Shown: one piece after another, positions 16,311 to 25,059 of the stretch
Position numbering within the stretch: the stretch's first letter is position 1
How the letters are laid out: each line of letters opens with the position of its first letter
Source: Alphaproteobacteria bacterium
Lineage (GTDB): Bacteria; Pseudomonadota; Alphaproteobacteria; Rhodospirillales; WMHbin7
DNA length: 37,329 nt
Direction: 5' to 3'
Assembly (NCBI GenBank): GCA_015232335.1
Contig: JADFZV010000033.1
Span: forward strand, 1 to 37,329
The notes under the pieces: generated by a model
Seen by the model: the letters and a program-made list of their open reading frames with translations, nothing else
The model's database searches: none
Told to the model about the DNA's origin: nothing
Made by a program: the position numbers and the translations under genes

Positions 16311-19300
16311 ATGCATCTTCTGGCTGCCGAGGCGGGGCTGATCGACGACGGCAGTCAGGCCATCGATCTGGACCAGAGCCCGGCCCCCCTGGTCGTTCTG
16401 TCTTCAGCCGATGCCGAGCTGGCTCTGCTGGCCCGCGCCAAAGAGGTTTTAGGCGCCAGTGTGCCCGATCTTCGCCTGGCAAATCTGAACCTTCTCAAGC
16501 ATCCAATGTCGGTCGATCTTTATGCAAGCTCGGTGATCCGCCAGGCGAAGCTGGTGGTGGTGCGCCTGCTGGGCGGGCGCGCCTATTGGCCCTATGGAAG
16601 TGATGAGTTGGTCGCCCTGGCCCGAAGCCAAAACATCGCTTTGGCGCTGCTTCCGGGCGACGCCAGGCCGGACGCAGAGCTGTCGTCCCTGTCCACCCTG
16701 CCCGCCGAAACGCTTTCGCGCCTGCATGCCTATCTGGCCGAAGGGGGCGAGGCCAATGCCCGCCAGTTCCTGCTCTACGCCGCTTCGCTTGCCGGAGAAG
16801 AAACTTCCTGGCTGGAACCCAAACCCCTGCCGCCAGCCGGATGCTGGTGGCCCGAGTTGGGCGAAACCGCCTATGAGGACGTCGCCGCCCACTGGCGAAA
16901 GGACGCGCCGGTAGCACCCCTGCTCTTCTACCGCGCCCTCGCCCAGGCGGGCGACACGGCCCCCATCGCAGCATTGGTGGCGGCGCTGCAAAAGTGCTGC
17001 ATCAATCCCCTGCCCCTGTTCGCAACCAGCCTCAAGGACCCGTTGGCGGCAGGGCTGGTGGAAAGCCTGATTGCGCGCCATTCTCCCTCGCTTATTCTGA
17101 ACGCCACCGGCTTTGCCCTGGGCGAGGCGGGGGCCGATCCTCTGGCAGGTTTCGATGTGCCCATTTTGCAAACCGTTCTGGCTTCGACGGAGCTGAAAAG
17201 CTGGATGGAAACGACGCGCGGACTTCCTCCTCGCGATATCGCCATGAGCGTGGCCCTGCCGGAGATGGACGGGCGTGTGCTGGCAAGCGCCATTTCCTTC
17301 AAGGAAATCGCCGCCCGCAACCTAGCCACCCAAAGCGACACCATCCGCCATCAAGCGCACGAGATGGGCATCTCACATGCCGCCGATCTGGCCGCTGGTT
17401 GGATTCGCTTAGGCCAGACGCCGCCCGAACAAAAGCGCGTCATGATCATCCTGGCCAATTACCCCAACCGCGACGGACGGCTGGGCAATGGCGTGGGGCT
17501 TGATACCCCGGCCTCGGCCTTCGCCATCCTGAAGGCATTGCGCGAAGCTGGTTACGACGTGGGCGATATCCCTTCCTCTGCCAAGGAATTGATGGATCGC
17601 CTGCTGGCGGGCCCCACCAATGATCTGAAGCGCCGTTTTGAGCGAGAGGGCGGCGAAGTTCTGCCGCTGCCCGACTATCTCGCCTTTTTCCAAACTTTGC
17701 CCGAAGCAACGCAAGACGCCGTCACCAAGCGCTGGGGAGCGCCCGAGGCCGATCCCTTCTTCGACAAGGATGGATTCTCACTGGCCATTCATTCCTTCGG
17801 CCATGTGGCGCTCGGCGTGCAGCCAGCACGGGGCTACAACATCGATCCCACCACAAGCTATCATTCGCCCGATCTGGTGCCGCCGCACGGTTATCTGGCT
17901 TTCTATGCCTGGATGCAAAACCAGTTTGCCGCCCATGCCATCGTGCATCTGGGCAAGCACGGCAATCTGGAGTGGCTGCCCGGAAAAGCGCTAGCCCTTT
18001 CCAACGCCTGCTTTCCCCAGGCGATTCTGGGGGCCGTGCCGCATCTCTATCCCTTCATCGTCAACGATCCCGGCGAGGGAACGCAGGCCAAGCGGCGCAC
18101 CTCCGCCGTCATCGTCGATCACCTGACGCCACCGCTGGCCCGCGCCGAAAGCTACGGAACCCTTCAAGAGCTTGAACAGTTGGTGGACGAATATGCCGAC
18201 GCCGCCGGGCTTGATCCCCGCCGCCTTGATGTTCTGGCAGCCGACATTCTCTCCCATGCCCGCAAGCTGGGGTTGGACGAGGATTGTGGCATCCGCACCG
18301 ACGAGCCGCTGGATCAGGCGCTTAGAAAACTGGATGCCCATCTGTGCGACATCAAGGAGATGCAAATCCGCGATGGCCTGCATATCTTCGGAGCCTCGCC
18401 CGAGGGTGATCAGCGCATTGATCTTCTGGTCTCGCTGGTGCGCACACCACGACTGGGACGCGATTCTTTGCTTCGAGCCCTGGCCAAGGATCTGGGCCTC
18501 GCCTTCGATCCTCTGGATTGCGGCTTTGCCGATCCCTGGACCGGCCCCCGCCCGAAACGCCTTTCGGAAATTCTGAACGAGCCCTGGCGCAGCCAGGGCG
18601 ACACGGTCGAGCGGCTGGAAATTCTGGCCCGCCTGCTGATCGCAGGCGCGTGCCAGCCGGAAGAAGGCTGGACGAGGACGCGGAGCGTTCTTCAAGAGGT
18701 CTCCTCTCAGCTTGCCGTGGCACTGGATGCTTCGGGCAAGCGGGAGATGGATCATCTGTTGAAGGGGCTTAATGGGCGTTTCGTGCCTCCCGGCCCCTCC
18801 GGCGCACCCACGCGGGGACGACCCGACGTGTTGCCCACCGGCAATAATTTCTATTCCATCGACACGCGCTCGGTTCCTACCCCCGCCGCCTGGCATCTGG
18901 GTTGGAAATCGGCCAGCCTTCTGATCGAGCGCCATCTGCAAGATCACGGCGACTGGCCCAAGGCCATGGCACTCTCGGCCTGGGGAACCAGTTGCATGCG
19001 CACCGGCGGCGACGATGTGGCGCAGGCCCTGGCCCTGATGGGGGCGCGCCCCACCTGGGATGCGGGGTCGGGGCGCGTCTCGGGCTTCGAGATTTTGCCG
19101 CTTTCCGTGCTTGATCGCCCGCGCATTGATGTGACACTACGCGTTTCGGGCTTTTTCAGGGATGCCTTTCCTGGTCTGATGGATCTGGTCGATTCAGCCG
19201 CCCGCGCGGTTGCCGAGCTTGACGAGCCGGACGCCCTGAACCCCCTGAAGGCCCGGGCGCAAAGCGAGGCCCAGGCCCTGAAAGCCCAAGGTTGGGGCGA

Positions 19301-20018
19301 GGAGGAAGCAAGGCAGCGCTCCGCAACGCGGGTCTTCGGCTCGAAACCGGGAGCCTATGGCGCCGGGCTTCAGGCCCTCATCGATGAAGGTGGCTGGGAG
19401 ACGGATGCTGATCTGGCCGAGGCCTATCTGTCCTGGGGCGGCTATGCCGATGGCGGCGGAGCGGAAGGGATTGCCGCCCGCGATCTTCTTAAGCAGCGCC
19501 TAGCCCAGGTCGAGGCGGTGGTTCAGAATCAGGACAACCGCGAACATGACCTTCTGGACTCGGACGACTACTACCAGTTCGAGGGCGGCCTGGCCGCCAC
19601 GGTACGCAATCTTTCGGGAACCCAGCCCGCAATCTATCATCCCGATCATTCGCGCCCGGAATCGCCCCGCATTCGCACGCTGAACGAAGAGATTGCCCGC
19701 GTGGTCCGCGGCCGCGCGGTCAATCCGAAATGGATCGCCGGCGTCATGCGCCACGGCTACAAGGGGGCCTTCGAGATGGCGGCCACGCTGGATTATCTGT
19801 TTGCCTTCGCCGCCACCGCCCGCTGTGTGAGCGACCATCATTTCGACGCCCTGTTCGATGCCTATCTGCGCGATGACAAGGTGCGCGGCTTCATCGAGGA
19901 ACATAACCCGGCGGTTTTGACGGAAATGCAAGCCCGTTTCCAGGAAGCCATCCGGCGCGAATTATGGCATCCTTTTGCCAATGATGTGCAGGAGTTGTTG
20001 GAAGAGAGACCATCATGA
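16311..20018 (+). CDS. cobN: Cobaltochelatase large subunit CobN
   Basis: At 1235 residues this matches the usual length of CobN, the large subunit of the ATP-dependent chelatase that inserts Co(II) into hydrogenobyrinic acid a,c-diamide in the late-insertion (aerobic) route; it is homologous to BchH/ChlH. Recognisable blocks include NYPNRDGRLGNGVGLDTPAS, VHLGKHGNLEWLPGKALALS, NDPGEGTQAKRRTSAVIVDH, LPTGNNFYSID and HGYKGAFEMAATLDYLFAFA. Partner AAA+ subunits (CobS/CobT of the chelatase, or BchI/BchD-like) are not in the window and must be encoded elsewhere if it is active. It lies 3 nt after cobW and overlaps cobO in an ATGA. Confidence 0.97.
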   Translation: MHLLAAEAGLIDDGSQAIDLDQSPAPLVVLSSADAELALLARAKEVLGASVPDLRLANLNLLKHPMSVDLYASSVIRQAKLVVVRLLGGRAYWPYGSDELVALARSQNIALALLPGDARPDAELSSLSTLPAETLSRLHAYLAEGGEANARQFLLYAASLAGEETSWLEPKPLPPAGCWWPELGETAYEDVAAHWRKDAPVAPLLFYRALAQAGDTAPIAALVAALQKCCINPLPLFATSLKDPLAAGLVESLIARHSPSLILNATGFALGEAGADPLAGFDVPILQTVLASTELKSWMETTRGLPPRDIAMSVALPEMDGRVLASAISFKEIAARNLATQSDTIRHQAHEMGISHAADLAAGWIRLGQTPPEQKRVMIILANYPNRDGRLGNGVGLDTPASAFAILKALREAGYDVGDIPSSAKELMDRLLAGPTNDLKRRFEREGGEVLPLPDYLAFFQTLPEATQDAVTKRWGAPEADPFFDKDGFSLAIHSFGHVALGVQPARGYNIDPTTSYHSPDLVPPHGYLAFYAWMQNQFAAHAIVHLGKHGNLEWLPGKALALSNACFPQAILGAVPHLYPFIVNDPGEGTQAKRRTSAVIVDHLTPPLARAESYGTLQELEQLVDEYADAAGLDPRRLDVLAADILSHARKLGLDEDCGIRTDEPLDQALRKLDAHLCDIKEMQIRDGLHIFGASPEGDQRIDLLVSLVRTPRLGRDSLLRALAKDLGLAFDPLDCGFADPWTGPRPKRLSEILNEPWRSQGDTVERLEILARLLIAGACQPEEGWTRTRSVLQEVSSQLAVALDASGKREMDHLLKGLNGRFVPPGPSGAPTRGRPDVLPTGNNFYSIDTRSVPTPAAWHLGWKSASLLIERHLQDHGDWPKAMALSAWGTSCMRTGGDDVAQALALMGARPTWDAGSGRVSGFEILPLSVLDRPRIDVTLRVSGFFRDAFPGLMDLVDSAARAVAELDEPDALNPLKARAQSEAQALKAQGWGEEEARQRSATRVFGSKPGAYGAGLQALIDEGGWETDADLAEAYLSWGGYADGGGAEGIAARDLLKQRLAQVEAVVQNQDNREHDLLDSDDYYQFEGGLAATVRNLSGTQPAIYHPDHSRPESPRIRTLNEEIARVVRGRAVNPKWIAGVMRHGYKGAFEMAATLDYLFAFAATARCVSDHHFDALFDAYLRDDKVRGFIEEHNPAVLTEMQARFQEAIRRELWHPFANDVQELLEERPS

Positions 20019-20626
20019 CCGACGTGGACACATCCGCTCTGTCCCATCACGATAAAATGGCCCGTAAGAAAACGGCCAGGGACAAGATGATGGCGGGAAA
20101 GAACAGCGAAAAGGGACTGGTGATCGTTCATACCGGTCCGGGTAAAGGCAAGACGACGGCGGCGCTCGGCATGGCGCTGCGCGCCATCGGCCACGGCATG
20201 CAGGTTGCCATCATCCAATTCGTCAAGGGCAAGCGCGAGACGGCCGAGCGGAAGAGTCTGGAGCGCTTCGCCCCCCTGCTTTCCATTCAGGCCCTGGGCG
20301 AAGGCTTCACCTGGGAAACCCAGGACAGGGGCAAGGACATCGAGGCGGCTAGGCGCGCTTGGGAAATCGCCAGGCAGCATCTGGCCGATCCGCACTGCGC
20401 CCTGGTTATCCTGGACGAACTTAATATCCTGCTGCGCGACGAAAGCCTACCGCTCGCGGACGTGCTGCCCGCCCTGGAACAACGCCCGCCCTCGCAGCAT
20501 GTGGTGATCACGGGCAGAGGGGCACCCGCCGCTCTGATCGAAATGGCCGACTTGGTCACCGAAATGACTCTGGTCAAGCATCCCTTCAAGCTGGGCGTCA
20601 AAGCTCAGGCGGGGATCGAATTCTGA
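20015..20626 (+). CDS. cobO: Cob(I)yrinic acid a,c-diamide adenosyltransferase
   Basis: The 203-residue CobO/BtuR-type enzyme transfers the 5'-deoxyadenosyl group of ATP to the Co(I) corrinoid. The atypical P-loop [17 protein letters not shown] (around residues 40-56), [36 protein letters not shown] and [21 protein letters not shown] are the family's landmarks. A basic N-terminal stretch ([17 protein letters not shown]) precedes the core, as in other CobO proteins. It is coupled to cobN by ATGA and to cobQ by a one-base TGATG overlap. Confidence 0.96.
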   Translation: MTDVDTSALSHHDKMARKKTARDKMMAGKNSEKGLVIVHTGPGKGKTTAALGMALRAIGHGMQVAIIQFVKGKRETAERKSLERFAPLLSIQALGEGFTWETQDRGKDIEAARRAWEIARQHLADPHCALVILDELNILLRDESLPLADVLPALEQRPPSQHVVITGRGAPAALIEMADLVTEMTLVKHPFKLGVKAQAGIEF

Positions 20627-22077
20627 TGACACCCGCCTTGATGATCCAGGGCACTGGTTCGGACACCGGCAAATCGCTCCTGGTGGCGGGCCTGTGCCGC
20701 GCCTTCGCCAATCGGGGTTTGAAGGTGCGTCCCTTCAAGCCGCAGAACATGTCGAACAATGCCGCCGTCACAGCCGACGGCGGCGAGATCGGACGCGCTC
20801 AGGCTTTGCAGGCCAGGGCGGCCCGCATTCCCACCTCGAAACACATGAATCCCGTTCTGTTGAAACCGCAGACCGAAACCGGCGCCCAGGTGGTGGTGCA
20901 AGGCCAGGTCGTCGGTACTGCAGGCGCTCTCGATTATCAATCCTTAAAGCCCACATTGCTGCCCCGTGTTCTGGAGAGTTTCGCCATCTTAAGCGAAGCC
21001 GCCGATCTGGTGCTGGTGGAGGGGGCGGGCAGTGCCGCCGAGATCAATCTGCGCGCGGGCGATATCGCCAATATGGGCTTCGCCCTGGCGGCACAAGTGC
21101 CGGTGATCCTGGTGGGCGATATCGACCGGGGCGGCGTGATCGCGCAGATCGTGGGTACGCACTGCCTGCTGACCGAGGCCGAGCGCCATCTGATCAAGGG
21201 CTTCCTGGTCAATAAGTTCCGGGGCGATGCCCGCCTGTTTGCCAGCGGCATGGCAGAAATCGCGAAGAGAACAGACTGGGAGCCCTTGGGGCTTATTCCC
21301 TGGTTTTCCGAAGCTAGCTTGCTGCCCGCCGAGGATGCGATGGGACTGGCCTCGAAAGGCCAAAATCAGAGCGGCGGCGCCATCAAAATCGCCGTGCCGA
21401 AACTGCCCCGTCTTTCCAATTTCGACGATTTCGATCCGCTGCTGGCCGAGGCGGATGTCTCCTTGGCTTTTGTCGAACCGGGAACCCCCATTCCAAGCGA
21501 TGCCGATTGGATTCTTCTGGGCGGATCAAAGGCCACAAGGGCCGATCTCGATTTCCTGTTCGCCCAGGGCTGGGATATCGACATCAAGGCCCATCTGCGC
21601 CGGGGCGGGCGCGTGCTGGGACTGTGCGGCGGCTATCAGATGCTGGGCCAAGTCGTGCGCGATCCCTTGGGTCTGGAAGGGCCGCCCGGCGAAACGCCAG
21701 GCCTTGGCCTGTTGAAGATCGAGACCGAACTTTTGGCGGAAAAAATTACCCGCGATGCCAAGGGCACGGCGCGTCTCAACGGCCAGGCGGTTCGGGGCTA
21801 TGAAATCCATATGGGGCAAAGCGAGGGCGAGGATAGCTTGCGCCCGATGCTGGACCTGGCGCACGGACCCGACGGCACCGTGTCCCAGGACGGTCTTGTC
21901 ATGGGCTGCTATCTGCATGGGCTTTTTTCAGCCGATGGCTTTCGCCATTCCCTCCTGAAACTCAGCTCGACGCTTCATCACGATGGGCTGGTCGAAGAGG
22001 TGCTGGACAGGCTGGCCGATCATCTGGCGGCCCACCTCAGTCTCGACCAATTGCTCAGAACGGCCAGACAAAGGTGA
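20626..22077 (+). CDS. cobQ: Cobyric acid synthase
   Basis: The 483-residue glutamine-dependent amidase adds four amide groups to adenosylcobyrinic acid a,c-diamide, giving adenosylcobyric acid. The N-terminal dethiobiotin-synthetase-like domain starts [20 protein letters not shown] and continues [14 protein letters not shown]. The C-terminal class I glutaminase-like domain has the nucleophile Cys334 in [18 protein letters not shown], and His431 in CYLHGLF. The start overlaps the cobO stop by one base. Its last 23 bases (22055-22077) are also the end of the convergent cbiB gene. It closes the cobS-to-cobQ run. Confidence 0.96.
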   Translation: MTPALMIQGTGSDTGKSLLVAGLCRAFANRGLKVRPFKPQNMSNNAAVTADGGEIGRAQALQARAARIPTSKHMNPVLLKPQTETGAQVVVQGQVVGTAGALDYQSLKPTLLPRVLESFAILSEAADLVLVEGAGSAAEINLRAGDIANMGFALAAQVPVILVGDIDRGGVIAQIVGTHCLLTEAERHLIKGFLVNKFRGDARLFASGMAEIAKRTDWEPLGLIPWFSEASLLPAEDAMGLASKGQNQSGGAIKIAVPKLPRLSNFDDFDPLLAEADVSLAFVEPGTPIPSDADWILLGGSKATRADLDFLFAQGWDIDIKAHLRRGGRVLGLCGGYQMLGQVVRDPLGLEGPPGETPGLGLLKIETELLAEKITRDAKGTARLNGQAVRGYEIHMGQSEGEDSLRPMLDLAHGPDGTVSQDGLVMGCYLHGLFSADGFRHSLLKLSSTLHHDGLVEEVLDRLADHLAAHLSLDQLLRTARQR

Positions 22078-23086
22078 TGTGGCCGCCCTTCTTGAGAAAA
22101 AACCACAACCCTCCCACCAGACCCGCATTCAATAAGCAGCCGACCGCCAGCATGTAGAGCGAGCGGCGGATATCCTGGGCAGTGGCCCGTGCTCGAAATT
22201 CCTTGCCCAGCCAGGGCTCGTTGCTGGGTCCTTCCGCATAGTGACGCGGCCCGGAGAGGGAAAGCCCCAGGGCCCCCGCCATGGCGCCTTCCGGCCATCC
22301 GGCATTGGGCGAGCGGTGTTTTCTGGAATCGCGCAGCATGACCTTGGCGGCCCTATAGGGATTGGCCGTGGGCGCGAAAAAGGCCGCCAGAACGAACAGC
22401 AGGCCGGAAAGCCTAGCCGGTATCAGGTTCATCAGGTCATCGAGTCGGGCCGAGGTGACACCGAAGGCATGAAACCGCTCAGTCTTGTGGCCGATCATGC
22501 TGTCTAACGTATTGACCGTCTTATAGACAAGAAGCCCCGGCACCCCGAACAGCACATACCAAAAGACCGGGGCCACAACGCCATCGCCGAAATTCTCGGC
22601 ACACGACTCGATGGCCGCCCTGGCCACCCCATGATCATCAAGCCTAGCCACGTCGCGCCCGACGATATGCCCGACAGCCTCCCTTCCTGCTGACAACCCC
22701 TTGTTTTTCAATGCCTTGGCGACAGCCAGGACATGTTCGAACAAAGAGCGCTGGGCCAGCAGCATCCAGGTCAGGGCCAGTTCCAGCACCCAACCATAGG
22801 CAAAGCTGCGCTTGATTTTTTCGACTCCGAACCCCGCTCCTACCGCCAAACCCACCATCAGGGCCAGAAGAATAAAGCCCCTAAAGGCACGGTCCATGGC
22901 GCGGCGCCTGGGGCGGTTCAATTTTTTTTCGAGAAAGCCCGCCAGACTGCCGACAATCTTGACGGGATGAGGCAAGATGCGGAACACAAGCGGGCTGTCG
23001 CCCAGAAGGGCGTCAAGCGCCAGGGCGGCCAGGATCAGCAGCAGGGGGTCCACGGCCTCAAGGCCCGACGCGGTAAATGGAAGCAT
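22055..23086 (-). CDS. cbiB: Adenosylcobinamide-phosphate synthase (CbiB/CobD)
   Basis: This 343-residue integral membrane protein attaches (R)-1-amino-2-propanol O-phosphate (or aminopropanol) to adenosylcobyric acid. Signatures include [25 protein letters not shown] near the start, [36 protein letters not shown] in the middle, [11 protein letters not shown], and [16 protein letters not shown] towards the end. Several hydrophobic helices alternate with these conserved loops. It lies opposite its neighbours, overlaps cobQ by 23 nt at the 3' end and leaves only 29 nt to cbiX at the 5' end. No convincing ribosome site precedes the ATG at 23086. Called cobD in P. denitrificans. Confidence 0.94.
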   Translation of the reverse strand: MLPFTASGLEAVDPLLLILAALALDALLGDSPLVFRILPHPVKIVGSLAGFLEKKLNRPRRRAMDRAFRGFILLALMVGLAVGAGFGVEKIKRSFAYGWVLELALTWMLLAQRSLFEHVLAVAKALKNKGLSAGREAVGHIVGRDVARLDDHGVARAAIESCAENFGDGVVAPVFWYVLFGVPGLLVYKTVNTLDSMIGHKTERFHAFGVTSARLDDLMNLIPARLSGLLFVLAAFFAPTANPYRAAKVMLRDSRKHRSPNAGWPEGAMAGALGLSLSGPRHYAEGPSNEPWLGKEFRARATAQDIRRSLYMLAVGCLLNAGLVGGLWFFLKKGGHITFVWPF

Positions 23087-23115
23087 GACGGCAAGAATAT
23101 CGAAAGGATGAGGAT

Positions 23116-24120
23116 ATGGCTAGAACCGGTATAATGATCTGCGGCCATGGCAGCCGCGATCCGGATGCCATTCAGGAGTTCGAGCGTCTGATCGAAAAGC
23201 TGGCGCCGCGCCTGCCCGATGTCGATCTGGCGGGAAGCTATCTGGAATTCGCCCGCCCCATCATCCGGGAAGGACTCGAGTCGCTGGTCGAGAAGGGCTG
23301 CACCCGCATCCTGGCCATTCCCGGCATGCTGTTCGCCGCCGGCCACGTAAAGAACGATCTGCCCTGGGAGATCAACAGCTTTGCCTCGGATCATCCCGAG
23401 ATTGAGATGATCATGGGGCGCGAGCTGGCCATCACGCCTCTTCTGCTCAAGGCCGCCAACGAGCGCATTCACGCCGTCGAGGCGCATGCCCATCATGATG
23501 TGGCGCGGGAAGACACCTGTCTGGTCGTGGTGGGGCGCGGCACCAACGATTCAGATGCCAATTCCAATGTCGCCAAAGTGGCCCGCATGCTGGGCGAGGG
23601 CATGGGGTTCGGCTGGACCGAGGTTGCTTTCTCAGGTGTCGCCCATCCCAGGGTCGATGAATGCTTAACAAGGGTCGTAAGACTGGGCTTTCGTCGCTAT
23701 CTGGTCTTTCCCTATTTTCTGTTCACGGGAATCCTGGTCAAGCGCATCTATGAACAGACGGCGGAAGTGGCGGCCCAGTTTCCGCAGATCGAATTCCTGA
23801 AGGTGCATTATCTGGACGACCATCCGCTGGTGATCGACGCCTTCCTGGAGCGCATCCGCGAGACCGACCAGGGCATCGGCGCCATGAACTGCCAGCTTTG
23901 CAAATACCGCGAGCAGATCATCGGCTATGAAAAGGACAAGGGTTCTGCACAGGCGGGCCATCACCATCACGTGCGCGGCATTGGCACCGACGAACCGCAT
24001 CATCACGATTCCGACCATGATCATCACGGCCATGATCACCATCACCCCCACGAACATGCCCACGAGCCGCATCACAGCCACCAGCACGGGCATTTTCACC
24101 GTCCCTCGGGCAGGCGTTGA
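23116..24120 (+). CDS. cbiX: Sirohydrochlorin cobaltochelatase, long CbiX with Fe-S motif and His-rich tail
   Basis: The 334-residue protein carries two CbiX/CbiK-like repeats: one opening with ICGHGSRDP (His11) and containing AIPGMLFAAGHVKNDLPWEI, the second with VVVGRGTNDSDANSNVAKVAR. Such enzymes insert Co(II) into sirohydrochlorin, the early-insertion (anaerobic) route. After the domains comes MNCQLCKYR (Cys259, Cys262), matching the Fe-S Met-x-Cys-x-x-Cys motif described for long CbiX proteins. A tail of about 53 residues then contains 23 histidines, probably metal-storing. AAGG 8 nt before the ATG supports the start. It heads the cbiX-cobH-cobL-cobI-cobJ run and overlaps cobH by one base. 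Confidence 0.93.
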   Translation: MARTGIMICGHGSRDPDAIQEFERLIEKLAPRLPDVDLAGSYLEFARPIIREGLESLVEKGCTRILAIPGMLFAAGHVKNDLPWEINSFASDHPEIEMIMGRELAITPLLLKAANERIHAVEAHAHHDVAREDTCLVVVGRGTNDSDANSNVAKVARMLGEGMGFGWTEVAFSGVAHPRVDECLTRVVRLGFRRYLVFPYFLFTGILVKRIYEQTAEVAAQFPQIEFLKVHYLDDHPLVIDAFLERIRETDQGIGAMNCQLCKYREQIIGYEKDKGSAQAGHHHHVRGIGTDEPHHHDSDHDHHGHDHHHPHEHAHEPHHSHQHGHFHRPSGRR

Positions 24121-24743
24121 TGAACTATCTTAAGGACGGCGCCGAAATCTACCGTCAATCCTTTGCCGCCATCCGGGCGGAGACCAATCTGGAGGGCATT
24201 GCGCAATCAATTCAGCCCTTCGTGCTGCGTATCGTGCATGCCACGGCATCGCCTGAGATCGTTTCCGATTTCGCCTATTCGGAAGATGCCGCCCAGGCAG
24301 GCCTTGAGGCCCTATCGAAGGGAGCCCCCATCTTCGCCGATTGCGCCATGGTGATGGCGGGCATCATCAAGAGCCGTCTTAAGGACAACGAGGTGATTTG
24401 CACGCTCTATGACGAGGAAGTGAAGGATCGGGCACTGGCCTTGAAGACCACGCGTTCGGCCGCCGCCGTGGATTTGTGGAAACCGCGCCTTGATGGCGCC
24501 ATCGCGGTGATTGGCAACGCCCCCACCGCCTTGTTTCGCCTGCTGGAACTGATTGCCGAGGGGGCGCGTCCCGCCTTGGTTCTGGGCTTTCCCGTGGGCT
24601 TCATCGGGGCCAGGGAGTCGAAGGAAGCGCTGATCCTGCATACCCAGGGGGTGCCCTACGTGACATTGAAGGGACGGCGCGGCGGAAGCCCGATGGCGGC
24701 AGCAGCACTCAATGCCCTGACCGGGCCGGAGGGGGGCGTATGA
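24120..24743 (+). CDS. cobH: Precorrin-8X methylmutase
   Basis: This 207-residue enzyme moves the C-11 methyl group to C-12, giving hydrogenobyrinic acid (or the cobalt form, as CbiC). The catalytic histidine is His40 in RIVHATASPEI. IFADCAMVMAGI, TRSAAAVDLW, AVIGNAPTALFRLLELI, GFPVGFIGARESKEAL and TLKGRRGGSPMAAAALNAL are family blocks. The ATG at 24120 overlaps the cbiX stop (TGATG); the TTG one codon earlier is less likely. Its own stop lies in an ATGA whose ATG (24740) probably was the original start of the next gene before a small element inserted. Confidence 0.95.
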   Translation: MNYLKDGAEIYRQSFAAIRAETNLEGIAQSIQPFVLRIVHATASPEIVSDFAYSEDAAQAGLEALSKGAPIFADCAMVMAGIIKSRLKDNEVICTLYDEEVKDRALALKTTRSAAAVDLWKPRLDGAIAVIGNAPTALFRLLELIAEGARPALVLGFPVGFIGARESKEALILHTQGVPYVTLKGRRGGSPMAAAALNALTGPEGGV

Positions 24744-24749
24744 CGACGA

Positions 24750-25059
24750 AGAGCCTGTCCGGGAGGTTTTCATGGAGTTTCATTGGTTTCGCTTGGCCCG
24801 AATGGCAGGCGCAAGCCCGCAGGCGATGTGGTGCATCGTCAAGGGATTGCAACGAACCAGGCGGGCCAAGCCAAGCCAACCGCAGGCGGGCTTTGGTTGG
24901 ACGGCCAGGGCGTCGAAGGCCGCTCATGATGTCGCCGCGCGCGATGCGCGCAAAATGTTGGTCGGCGAAGCCGACGGGGCATCATGTCGCGTCCTTCTCC
25001 TGCTGGACCGTCTCAACCCAAGCCCATGAAATCTCATGAAAACCTCGCGGACAGGCTCT
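24750..25059. mobile_element. MITE-like insertion, 310 bp with 25-bp terminal inverted repeats
   Basis: The ends at 24750-24774 and 25035-25059 are inverted repeats of 25 bp with a single mismatch (24762 versus 25048), starting AGAGCCTGTCCG. A weaker match continues about 12 bp inward. The element separates cobH from cobL, a junction that elsewhere in this locus is a stop-start overlap. No transposase domain is encoded, so it would be non-autonomous, moved in trans by an IS with the same ends. I see no clear target-site duplication. The parent IS is not identified. The right repeat contains the ATG at 25036 used for cobL. Confidence 0.8.
24772..25029 (+). CDS. Small ORF inside the MITE-like element
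   Basis: An 85-codon frame starts at an ATG in the left terminal repeat, preceded at 6-nt spacing by a strong Shine-Dalgarno-like GGGAGG (24761-24766), and ends 6 nt before the cobL ATG. The product is basic in the middle, without a recognisable domain or membrane segment. It is probably not a selected protein. Ribosomes translating it would, however, terminate next to the cobL start, so it could act as a leader that couples cobL translation. Real protein function is doubtful. Confidence 0.25.
   Translation: MEFHWFRLARMAGASPQAMWCIVKGLQRTRRAKPSQPQAGFGWTARASKAAHDVAARDARKMLVGEADGASCRVLLLLDRLNPSP

Noticed and set aside
24740..25039. 99-codon frame starting at the ATG overlapping the cobH stop
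   Set aside because: Its first codons probably belonged to cobL, but beyond them it only reads through the inserted element, and it is in a different frame from cobL. I treat it as the remnant of the original start and not as a gene.
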